From Prevotella sp. UBA3837 (lineage in GTDB: Bacteria > Bacteroidota > Bacteroidia > Bacteroidales > Bacteroidaceae), in NCBI GenBank assembly GCA_002392835.1, contig DGHX01000142.1:39422-63890 (forward strand): a stretch of 24,469 bases of DNA. The letters are read 5' to 3'. Below the pieces are notes generated by a model. It saw only the letters and a program-made list of their open reading frames with translations. It searched no databases and was not told where the DNA came from. The translations under genes and the position numbers were made by a program. Within the stretch, counting starts at the first letter, position 1. The number at the start of each line of letters is the position of its first letter. Below, in pieces: positions 1 to 6,156 of this stretch.

Positions 1-49
1 GGGTGGGGTCAGTAATTACCCACACGAAATCTTGTAGAATCATAATTTC

Positions 50-79
50 TACCACAGACTACGCAGATTACACAGATTA
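50..79. repeat. Fragment of ACAGATTAC-type repeat
   Basis: A short run of CAGATTAC-like units with about 9-bp spacing (CCACAGACTACGCAGATT, then ACACAGATTA). It closely matches the left arm of the larger inverted-repeat element at 11300-11472. It ends 27 bp beyond the stop of the minus-strand gene at 106-1344. Only one arm is seen here, so it is either a decayed copy or the end of an element cut by the window edge. The first ten bases of the window (GGGTGGGGTC) also match the end of the GC-rich hairpin at 14593-14701, but that is too short to call. Confidence 0.55.
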
Positions 80-105
80 GGCTACGCCGTTCTCTGGCAG
101 CAGTG

Positions 106-1344
106 TTACAGCTCCAGGTCCTGGTCGTGAATCTCGTGCCAGGGCAGTCCCTGCCGGTTCAGCTGTTCCATGAAGGGGTCTGGGTCGAACTCCTCCACAT
201 TGTGCACGCCGGGCTTTCGCCACAGTCCCTGGCAGAACATCATGGCGCCTATCATGGCTGGCACTCCGGTGGTGTAGCTCACGCCCTGCATGCCTGTCTC
301 CTCGTAGGCGGCGCGGTGCGAGCAGTTGTTGTACACGTAGTAGGTGTGCTCCTGTCCGTCCTTGCCTATTCCGCGTATGCGGCAGCCTATCGAGGTCTGG
401 CCCTCGTAGTTCTCGCCCAGATCCTGCGGGTTGGGGAGGACGGCCTTCAGGAACTGCAGTGGCACTATCTTCACTCGGGCCGTGCCAGTGCCGTCGGCCA
501 GCGGTGCCTCGTACTCCACCTCGTCTATGCGGCTCATGCCGATGTTCTGTATCACCTCCAGGTGCTTCAGGTACTGCTGTCCGAAGGTCATCCAGAAGCG
601 TGCGCGCTTGATGGTGGGATAGTTCAGCACCAGGCTCTCTATCTCCTCGTGGTGCAGCAGGTAGCTGTCGCGCGGTCCTATCTCGGGGTAGGTCAGGTCC
701 TTGTGAATCTCCAGCGGCTCGGTCTCCACCCACTGTCCGTTCTCCCAGTAGAGTCCCTTCTGGGTAATCTCGCGGATGTTGATCTCGGGGTTGAAGTTGG
801 TGGCGAAGGCCTTGTGGTGGTCACCTGCGTTGCAGTCAACGATGTCCAGGTACTGCATCTCCTGGAAGTGGTGCTTGGCGGCGTAGGCCGTGAAGATGCT
901 GGTGACGCCCGGGTCGAATCCGCATCCGAGTATGGCCGTCAGCCCTGCCTGCTCGAATCGCTCGCGGTATGCCCACTGCCAGGAGTACTCGAAGTGTGCC
1001 TCGTCCTTCGGCTCGTAGTTGGCCGTGTCCAGGTAGCTGCATCCGCAGCTGAGGCATGCCTCCATGATGGTGAGGTCCTGGTAGGGCAGTGCGAGGTTGA
1101 TGACCAGCTCGGGCTTGTAGCTCGTGAAGAGCGCCTTCAGCTGCTCCACGTCGTCGGCATCCACCTGTGCCGTCTCTATGGGCATGGTGTATCCCTTGCG
1201 GTGTATGGCCTCCACCAGCGCGTCGCATTTCTGTTTGCGGCGGCTGGCAATCATGAACTCGGTGAACACTTGCGGATTCTGCACAATCTTGAATGCCGCT
1301 ACCGTTGCGACGCCTCCGGCGCCAATCATCAGTACTCTTGCCAT
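106..1344 (-). CDS. Carboxynorspermidine/carboxyspermidine dehydrogenase (saccharopine dehydrogenase family)
   Basis: A 412-residue cytosolic enzyme of the saccharopine dehydrogenase-like family. The family member it resembles reductively condenses aspartate semialdehyde with a diamine to give carboxy(nor)spermidine, the alternative bacterial polyamine route. A Rossmann nucleotide-binding turn is visible at residues 8-13 (GAGGVA), followed by VINLALPYQD near 82-91, CSYLDTANYEP near 106-116 and GCGFDPGVTS near 140-149, all typical of the family. Length matches the family. The ATG at 1344 lies 38 bp below a clear -7 box, which supports this start. No carboxynorspermidine decarboxylase partner is seen in the window. 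Saccharopine or lysine-ketoglutarate dehydrogenase is the alternative, but the overall resemblance is to the polyamine enzyme. Confidence 0.86.
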   Translation of the reverse strand: MARVLMIGAGGVATVAAFKIVQNPQVFTEFMIASRRKQKCDALVEAIHRKGYTMPIETAQVDADDVEQLKALFTSYKPELVINLALPYQDLTIMEACLSCGCSYLDTANYEPKDEAHFEYSWQWAYRERFEQAGLTAILGCGFDPGVTSIFTAYAAKHHFQEMQYLDIVDCNAGDHHKAFATNFNPEINIREITQKGLYWENGQWVETEPLEIHKDLTYPEIGPRDSYLLHHEEIESLVLNYPTIKRARFWMTFGQQYLKHLEVIQNIGMSRIDEVEYEAPLADGTGTARVKIVPLQFLKAVLPNPQDLGENYEGQTSIGCRIRGIGKDGQEHTYYVYNNCSHRAAYEETGMQGVSYTTGVPAMIGAMMFCQGLWRKPGVHNVEEFDPDPFMEQLNRQGLPWHEIHDQDLEL

Positions 1345-1643
1345 GGTCTTTCTTTGTTTTTGGTTTTTTGTTGTTTTCAGCGCAAAGTTACAACAAAAAA
1401 GGCGACTGACAAAGAAAAACGGTGAAAAGTTTCAAAAAAATTCTTGTATATTCTTGCAAGATTCAAAAAAAAGATTTACGCTTTGCAGCGTCGCTTGTTA
1501 TCCCCAGGTGGGTAAGCGGGCGGTCTTAGTATTTGAAAAAGACGTTTTCGAACGTCTGTCGTTGTGGAACACGAATCTCGCAAATTCCCAAAACCCACAG
1601 CAAGCTATCTTAGTGAGCGTATTTTTAACGGTTACTTAATGGG
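1345..1643. other. Gene-free spacer left of repeat cassette 1
   Basis: About 300 bp without a credible gene. The first 70 bp hold the promoter and leader of the minus-strand gene. The rest is AT-rich and contains one small perfect hairpin, AGACGTT-TTCG-AACGTCT at 1540-1557 (7-bp stem, TTCG loop). No terminator-like T-run follows it. Plus-strand frames crossing this stretch read through promoter and spacer DNA and are not convincing genes. Confidence 0.5.
1382..1413 (-). promoter_or_regulatory. Bacteroidetes-type promoter for the carboxynorspermidine dehydrogenase gene
   Basis: Read on the minus strand, TTTG (1413-1410), a 20-bp spacer and TAACTTTG (1389-1382) match the Bacteroidetes sigma-ABfr consensus TTTG/TAnnTTTG. 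The box ends 37 bp before the start codon at 1344, giving a short A-rich leader. Confidence 0.75.
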
Positions 1644-2113
1644 GCTACGCGCGCGCGACACGCGCGTGAGCGTTTTTTTGGTTGCACCAGAGTACTGGGT
1701 GGAGGGATTTTGGTGAGTGGTGAGTGGAGAATAGTTGGTGGAGGGTGGAAGGTGGAGGGTGGATGGAGAATGGTTAGGGAAACGGCGAGGGAGAAAGACA
1801 GACCAAAACAAGTTGTTTTTATGAAAAAGCGATTCACTTTTTTCAAAAAGCGATGCACTTTTTTCAAAAAGCGATGCACTTTTTTGAAAAAGGTGCGCTC
1901 ACAGAAATGTCCCAGGCCCTGGGACGTTTTCCTATGGTGCCATTAGGTTTCATTAACTGTTTCAATATAGATGATTTTGCGGTGCAAGCAAAAATAAACA
2001 TCGCTAACTATCTGATAATCAGTTTTGGTGCAACCAAAATGAACACTGGTGCAATCAAGATGTTTCTGGTGCAACCAAAATGTCGCTCACGCGCGTGTAT
2101 CGCGCGCGCGAGG
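1644..2113. repeat. Non-coding modular repeat cassette 1
   Basis: A roughly 470-bp non-coding block bounded by inverted ends. The left end (1644-1690) has CG-rich CGCGCGCGACACGCGCGTGA leading into a T-run and GGTTGCACCAG. The right end (2066-2113) is its imperfect reverse complement, starting CTGGTGCAACCAAAA. Inside, in order: a GGTGAGT/GGTGGAG heptamer array (about 1712-1775); three 21-bp units beginning AAAAAGCGATKCAC at 1824, 1845 and 1866, with a degenerate fourth at 1887; the palindrome GTCCCAGGCCCTGGGAC at 1909-1925; and GGTGCAACC/GGTGCAATC copies at 2027, 2048 and 2068. The right end lies 17 bp below the stop of the esterase gene. The block at 13887-14456 shares the plan. No protein or transposase is inside; frames crossing it are translated repeats. 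Confidence 0.8.
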
Positions 2114-2130
2114 GAAATGATAATCTGTGC

Positions 2131-4044
2131 TTAGGGTGTTCTTGTCTTTTTGTGTGCTACGATGACGCGCGCGCTTACGGTGCCGTCGCCTGCCCTTTGC
2201 ACGCGGATGCTGAGGCCGTTGGCAGCGGCTGCCGTGCGTGGCAGTCCGTCGAGTGAGTAGAGGCGGGTGCTGCCGCTGCCGAGAGGCGCTGCCGAGAGGC
2301 GGGTGACCTGCTCCTCAGTGCCGCCCATGCCTGTGGGTGCCTCGGGGTTGGTGGTGATGCACAGCTTGTCGATGCGGGCACCATCCTCGCGGCCGCCGAG
2401 GGTCAGCTTGTGGCTGCCCGCCTGCAGATAGCCGCTGTAGATTTCTTTCCAGTCCCATGCCGTGGTCTGCAGGCCGTTGACAAAGTCGGTCATCGCGCCG
2501 TCGATGCCCATCCAGTAGCTGTCATCGTCCCAGGTGGGGCAGAGTACGCGCGCGTAAATATGATAGGTGTCGGCGGTCTTTGCCGTGAAGTGCGCTACCA
2601 GCATGTCGGTGCTGTCGGCGGGTGCGGCGCTGACGATGTTGTTCACCGTCAGCAGATAGTGCCCACCTGATGCCGTGTCGTCGTCGACCGGCCGGAAGGC
2701 TGTGCCCACGGTGGCTGTGCGCAGGTGCTCGGCTTCCATCCACAGCGCCTGGCCGTAGCTCTCTTCCTCGTCGTCGGCGGCCAGCGGGCCAGTCTTCGTG
2801 AAGAGGCTCAGGTCCACGCATCCGCCCATGGCCTCGTAGCCCTGCGGGTTCAGGTGCAGCCAGTCGTTCTCGAAGAGGAATGTCCTTTGCATGGCCTCTG
2901 GGTCTTCGGGGTTGCGCACGGTGGCGTCGAAGTCGATGATGCCATCGAGCATCGTCGTGGTGCGTATCCACTGGTTGATGGTGCTGCGTCCCTTCTCGTG
3001 GTCGGCACTGTAGTAGCTGTTGCCCTTGAAGGGCGTGATGGTTCCGCCGAAGACGTAGATGCCCTTCTGGTGGGCTTCGCGTATGATTTGCTTGTAAACA
3101 TCGATGATGCGCTTGGCGGTCTGCATGCCGTTGGCGCAATAGCCCAGGTCGTTGACGGCCTCGAAGAGGATGATCCACTTCACGCCCTCCTGTCCCAGCA
3201 GGTCGCGCTTATAGCGGTTCACGGCAGCGGGTCCCAGCCCTCCGCCGAGCACGCAGTTGCCGCCAATGCCCATGTTGAGCACGCCCACCTGCCTCGTCGG
3301 CTCGTTGGCCAGCAGGCGCCGTGAGAGCACGTCGGCCCAGCGGTTCTGCCCGTTGGTGGTAGAGCCACGTCCGTCGGTGATGCTGTTGCCCAGAATGGCT
3401 ACGGCGCCGGCCGCCTCGGGAGCCTCCACCTCGAGGGCCAGTATGTTGTACCAGTGGTCGGTCTTTATGGCGCCGCTGAAGTCGCTGGTGTTGCCTGCCT
3501 TCAGGTACGAAGTGGTGCGCGAGCCAGGGTGGCCGCTGACGCTGGACGACGATGCGTTGCCATAGTGTATGGTGATGGCAACATTCTGGCGGTCGGCAAT
3601 GGGAAAGCGTACGGCGTCGGAAGTGGCCGTGCCTCCTGCCGGCATGGTTAGCGACGTGCTGCCGCCGAAGGTGAGGCTTACGGTCGACGACTCGTCGACG
3701 TCGCTGCTGCTGCCGGCCGTGAGGGCGAGCGACAGCTCCACCCCCTTAATCTCGGTGGCGCCGCTGCTGAACTCATTGGTCAGCTTCAGCCTCACGGTCT
3801 CGCCTCCTATCGACACTTGTACTATCTGGCGCAGCGAGTTGCCGCCCAGTCCCGGCGAGGGAGGGTTGTTGTTGGGCTCCACCAGTTGCGGGGCCGTGCC
3901 CCAGGTTCCTACCCAATGGCTGCCGGCATGTGCCGATGCTGCCATGACCATCACTACGAGGAGCAGCCACAGCCTGTTGCCACAGCCGCTGACCAGCGCT
4001 GACCTGCTGCCGGCGCCAGTGCTTTTCATCTGCTTGGAATACAT
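2131..4044 (-). CDS. Secreted SGNH/GDSL hydrolase with C-terminal carbohydrate-binding-like domain
   Basis: A 637-residue exported esterase, probably removing acyl groups from a polysaccharide. A hydrophobic signal segment at about residues 24-40 ends in ASAHA. Residues 43-200 form a beta-rich region beginning HWVGTWGTAPQ. The SGNH domain has Ser221 in GNSITDG, a block with Gly260-Asn263, EAVND near 295-299, and Asp394-x-x-His397 in NDWLHLNPQGYEAMG. Residues about 435-565 begin WMEAEH and look like a CBM6/35-type domain (ASGGHYL, GTYHIYAR-like, LQAGSHKLTLGGRE). The tail contains TRLYSLDGLPR...NGLSIRVQRAGDG and resembles a T9SS sorting tail. The gene stands alone and diverges from mntP. The exact substrate is not readable. 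Met6 is an alternative start. Confidence 0.85.
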   Translation of the reverse strand: MYSKQMKSTGAGSRSALVSGCGNRLWLLLVVMVMAASAHAGSHWVGTWGTAPQLVEPNNNPPSPGLGGNSLRQIVQVSIGGETVRLKLTNEFSSGATEIKGVELSLALTAGSSSDVDESSTVSLTFGGSTSLTMPAGGTATSDAVRFPIADRQNVAITIHYGNASSSSVSGHPGSRTTSYLKAGNTSDFSGAIKTDHWYNILALEVEAPEAAGAVAILGNSITDGRGSTTNGQNRWADVLSRRLLANEPTRQVGVLNMGIGGNCVLGGGLGPAAVNRYKRDLLGQEGVKWIILFEAVNDLGYCANGMQTAKRIIDVYKQIIREAHQKGIYVFGGTITPFKGNSYYSADHEKGRSTINQWIRTTTMLDGIIDFDATVRNPEDPEAMQRTFLFENDWLHLNPQGYEAMGGCVDLSLFTKTGPLAADDEEESYGQALWMEAEHLRTATVGTAFRPVDDDTASGGHYLLTVNNIVSAAPADSTDMLVAHFTAKTADTYHIYARVLCPTWDDDSYWMGIDGAMTDFVNGLQTTAWDWKEIYSGYLQAGSHKLTLGGREDGARIDKLCITTNPEAPTGMGGTEEQVTRLSAAPLGSGSTRLYSLDGLPRTAAAANGLSIRVQRAGDGTVSARVIVAHKKTRTP

Positions 4045-4083
4045 AACGAAGGTTTTTAACTACTGACTATTCTGAATAATGTG

Positions 4084-4114
4084 CAAAGATACAATAAAAA
4101 CACTGAGCGGCAAA
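4084..4114 (-). promoter_or_regulatory. Promoter for the SGNH esterase gene
   Basis: On the minus strand, TTTG (4114-4111), 19 bp, then TATCTTTG (4091-4084). The -7 box lies about 40 bp upstream of the esterase start at 4044. The box is back to back with the mntP promoter (4131-4162), so the 126-bp divergent spacer carries both. Confidence 0.75.
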
Positions 4115-4130
4115 GAAAAAAGCTGAAAAC

Positions 4131-4162
4131 TTTCGTTTTCTTTGTTTTTCTTTGTACTTTTG
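4131..4162 (+). promoter_or_regulatory. mntP promoter with almost no leader
   Basis: TTTC (4131-4134), 20 bp and TACTTTTG (4155-4162) fit the Bacteroidetes consensus with one mismatch in the -33 box. The box ends 8 bp before the ATG at 4171, so the transcript would have almost no 5' untranslated region. This also argues against the longer frame opening at 4081, which would start upstream of the promoter. Confidence 0.65.
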
Positions 4163-4170
4163 CAGCCGTT

Positions 4171-4734
4171 ATGATGTATTGGACTGACATACTGCTGCTG
4201 TCAGTGGCGCTGGCCATGGACTGCTTTGCGGTGAGCATCGTCAGCGGCGTGGTGGTGCGCCGCTGGCTGTGGGCGCCCATGGTGCGCATGGCTGTGCTCT
4301 TTGGGCTGTTTCAGGCGCTGATGCCGCTCATAGGGTGGCTGGCTACGAGCCGCTTCCGACAGTATATAGAGGACTACGACCACTGGGTGGCCTTCGGGCT
4401 GCTGACGTTCCTGGGGGTGAGGATGATCATTGACTCACGGCGCCCGCCGCAGGAGCAGCATTTCAACCCCCTGCGGCTGTCAGTGCAGCTGACGCAGGCC
4501 GTGGCCACGAGCATCGACGCGCTGGCCGTGGGCATCTCTTTTGCGGCCACGGGCTACGGCGCGTCGCAGCTGGCCTTTCCGCTGCTGGCCATCGGCGCGG
4601 GGTCACTGGTGCTGAGCGTGGCGGGCTGCCTGTTGGGCATACGCTTCGGACAGGACATCAGCCGGCGGCTACAGCCCGAGCTGCTGGGCGGACTCATCCT
4701 GCTGTTCATAGGAGTGAAAATACTATTTGAGTGA
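4171..4734 (+). CDS. mntP: MntP-family manganese efflux pump
   Basis: A 187-residue inner-membrane protein of the MntP (DUF204) family, which exports Mn2+ and protects against manganese excess. About six hydrophobic segments are visible. Two internally related halves carry the family acidic motifs: MDCFAVSI near residues 16-23 and TSIDALAVGI near 113-122. Length is normal for the family. The start at 4171 (or the next codon, 4174) was chosen because the -7 box lies just upstream. It is divergent from the esterase and convergent with mnmA. The Mn-sensing yybP-ykoY riboswitch that often precedes mntP elsewhere is absent, and there is no room for it between the -7 box and the start. Confidence 0.9.
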   Translation: MMYWTDILLLSVALAMDCFAVSIVSGVVVRRWLWAPMVRMAVLFGLFQALMPLIGWLATSRFRQYIEDYDHWVAFGLLTFLGVRMIIDSRRPPQEQHFNPLRLSVQLTQAVATSIDALAVGISFAATGYGASQLAFPLLAIGAGSLVLSVAGCLLGIRFGQDISRRLQPELLGGLILLFIGVKILFE

Positions 4735-4750
4735 AGAGCAACAAAAGTGA

Positions 4751-4791
4751 AGAATGAAGAGTGAAGAGTGAAGAATTCTTCACTTCAGTGC
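4751..4791. repeat. GTGAAGA heptamer array with EcoRI-centred palindrome at mntP/mnmA junction
   Basis: Tandem 7-bp units (GTGAAGA, ATGAAGA, GTGAAGA, GTGAAGA) fill most of the 45-bp gap between the convergent mntP and mnmA stops. They end in the perfect 18-bp palindrome AGTGAAGAATTCTTCACT (4767-4784), which includes the mnmA stop codon at 4780-4782. The palindrome could act as a bidirectional transcription end, although no long T-run is present. The same units occur at 9668-9704 and 12159-12186. Confidence 0.7.
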
Positions 4792-6096
4792 AATCTCGGC
4801 GGAGCCGTAGCAGCGGTGGTGGCGGTCGTCGTAGACTACGCAGAACTGTCCTGGGGCTACGCCGTGCAGGGGCACCGAGGAGTGAACGACGTATGCCCCC
4901 GGCTCCTCGGCCGGCTCCAGGGTGGCGGCGTGCCACTCGGGCGTGTGACGAATCTTGATGGTCACCTGCGTGGGCGGCATAACGCCGTTGAGGCTGTGGA
5001 AACCACGTATGAGAAAGTGCTGGCTGTAGGCCGTCTGCGGGTCGTAGCCGTGGCTGACATAGAGGATGTTCTGTCCGATGTCTTTCTTCACCACGAACCA
5101 GGGCCCGCCGCCCAGTCCCAGTCCCTTGCGCTGTCCTATGGTGTGGAACCAGTGCCCCTGATGGGTGCCTATGCGGCGGCCTGTCTCCAGTTCCACCACG
5201 TCGCCCTTCTGCTCGCCTAAGTAGCGCCGCAGGTAGTCGTTGTAGTCAATCTTTCCGAGGAAGCAGATGCCCTGCGAGTCGCGTCGGTGTGCGCTCACCA
5301 GGTGTTCGCGCTCGGCTATGCGGCGCACCTCGTCCTTCATGTAGTGGCCTATGGGGAAGATGGCCTTCTCCAGCTGCCACTGCTCTATCTGGGCCAGGAA
5401 GTCGGTCTGGTCCTTCACAGGGTCGGGGGCGGTGCAGAGCCACTTTAATTTACGATTTACGGATTTTCGATTTTCGATTTCGTCCGCCTCTTTCCACTCT
5501 CCACTATCCTCTTTCCACTCTCCGCTATCCTCTTTCCACTCTCCACTATCCTCTTTCCACTCTCCACTTTCCTCTTTCCACTTTCCACTCTCCTCTTTCC
5601 ACTCTCCACTATCCTCTTTCCACTCTCCACTATCCTCTTTCCACTTTCTGCTATCCTCTTTCCACTCTCCACTTTCCTCTTTCCACTCTCCACTTTCCTC
5701 TTCCTCCGTCTGCGCATAGTGCCCTGTGGCAATGAGGTCGTAGTCGTGCCCGCGCTTCTGGTGGAAGGCTCCGAACTTGATGAGGCGGTTGCACATCACG
5801 TCGGGGTTGGGGGTCAGCCCCTGTCTCACCTTCTCCATGGTGTAGCTCGTCACCTGCTGCCAGTACTCCTGGTTGCAGTCAACCACCTCCAGGCTGCATC
5901 CGTACTTGCGGGCCACGGCCTGTGCCATTTCCAGGTCTTCCTCCATCGAGCAGTCCCACTCGTCGTCGTCGCCGCTGGGTGCTATCTTGATGTAGAAACA
6001 GTCGGGGTGCAGGCCCTGTCGGACCAGCTCGTAGACGGCGACGGAGCTGTCGACGCCGCCGGAGAGCAGTACTGCTATGCGCTTGTCGGATGTCAT
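4780..6096 (-). CDS. mnmA: tRNA-uridine 2-sulfurtransferase MnmA with a large in-frame repeat insertion
   Basis: MnmA (TrmU) thiolates U34 of tRNA-Lys, Glu and Gln at the wobble base. The PP-loop ATPase motif SGGVDSS is at residues 12-18. The catalytic cysteines are Cys102 (DVMCNR) and Cys278 (DSQGICFLG). ATGHYA is at 123-128, KDQTDFL near 228-234, and the C-terminal beta domain includes HWFHTIGQRKGLGLGGGPW. At 438 residues it is longer than the usual roughly 360. The excess is residues 135-204, ten repeats of SGEWKED/E, plus a short DEIENRKSVNRKLK segment, lying between ATGHYA and KDQT where other members have a short hairpin. The frame is intact and the core motifs are kept, so the enzyme may be active. 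It lies 60 bp downstream of the LRR gene on the same strand, with a hairpin between. Confidence 0.9.
   Translation of the reverse strand: MTSDKRIAVLLSGGVDSSVAVYELVRQGLHPDCFYIKIAPSGDDDEWDCSMEEDLEMAQAVARKYGCSLEVVDCNQEYWQQVTSYTMEKVRQGLTPNPDVMCNRLIKFGAFHQKRGHDYDLIATGHYAQTEEEESGEWKEESGEWKEDSRKWKEDSGEWKEDSGEWKEESGKWKEESGEWKEDSGEWKEDSGEWKEDSGEWKEADEIENRKSVNRKLKWLCTAPDPVKDQTDFLAQIEQWQLEKAIFPIGHYMKDEVRRIAEREHLVSAHRRDSQGICFLGKIDYNDYLRRYLGEQKGDVVELETGRRIGTHQGHWFHTIGQRKGLGLGGGPWFVVKKDIGQNILYVSHGYDPQTAYSQHFLIRGFHSLNGVMPPTQVTIKIRHTPEWHAATLEPAEEPGAYVVHSSVPLHGVAPGQFCVVYDDRHHRCYGSAEIALK
5444..5483. repeat. AT-rich heptamer repeat inside mnmA
   Basis: On the plus strand the run reads as 7-bp steps (TTACGAT, TTACGGA, TTTTCGA, TTTTCGA). 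It lies immediately beside the longer 21-bp array in the mnmA frame and encodes the ENRKSVNRKLK-like part of the insertion. Its sequence is unrelated to the neighbouring array, but the 7-bp period is the same. Confidence 0.65.
5485..5694. repeat. Ten-unit 21-bp tandem array within mnmA
   Basis: Ten contiguous 21-bp units, each made of three heptamers on the coding strand (AGTGGAG, AGTGGAA, AGAGGAT, with small variations). It encodes ten copies of the 7-residue unit SGEWKED/E, with variants SRKWKED and SGKWKEE. Because 21 is a multiple of 3, unit gain or loss keeps the reading frame. There are no spacers, so this is not a CRISPR array. Confidence 0.95.
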
Positions 6097-6117
6097 GTAG
6101 GTATAATAAATAAGCTT

Positions 6118-6148
6118 CCCCAGCCCCTCCTGTCGGGAGGGGCTGGGG
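6118..6148. terminator. GC-rich hairpin between the LRR gene and mnmA
   Basis: A perfect 13-bp stem, CCCCAGCCCCTCC paired with GGAGGGGCTGGGG around a 5-base loop. A T-run (GTTTTTT) follows on the plus strand. On the transcribed minus strand it is followed by AT-rich DNA without a clear U-tract. It could partly stop transcription between the LRR gene and mnmA or stabilise a processed end. It belongs to the CCCCTCCC-type hairpins also seen at 14593, 17236 and 17933. Confidence 0.5.
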
Positions 6149-6156
6149 GGTGTTTT

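Noticed and set aside
103..1425. 440-residue plus-strand frame opposite the carboxynorspermidine dehydrogenase
   Set aside because: Antisense shadow in GC-rich coding DNA; the minus frame has family motifs and a promoter, this one has none.
1540..1557. Hairpin with TTCG loop as a terminator
   Set aside because: No T-run on either strand and no gene ends nearby.
1853..2134. Small plus-strand frame in cassette 1
   Set aside because: Translated tandem repeats with no domain, promoter or start support.
5485..5694. Regular 21-bp repeats as a CRISPR array
   Set aside because: Units are contiguous with no unique spacers, are too short, and are translated in frame within mnmA.
5444..5694. mnmA as a pseudogene disrupted by repeats
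   Set aside because: The frame is continuous, both catalytic cysteines and the PP-loop are present, and the insertion is a multiple of three.
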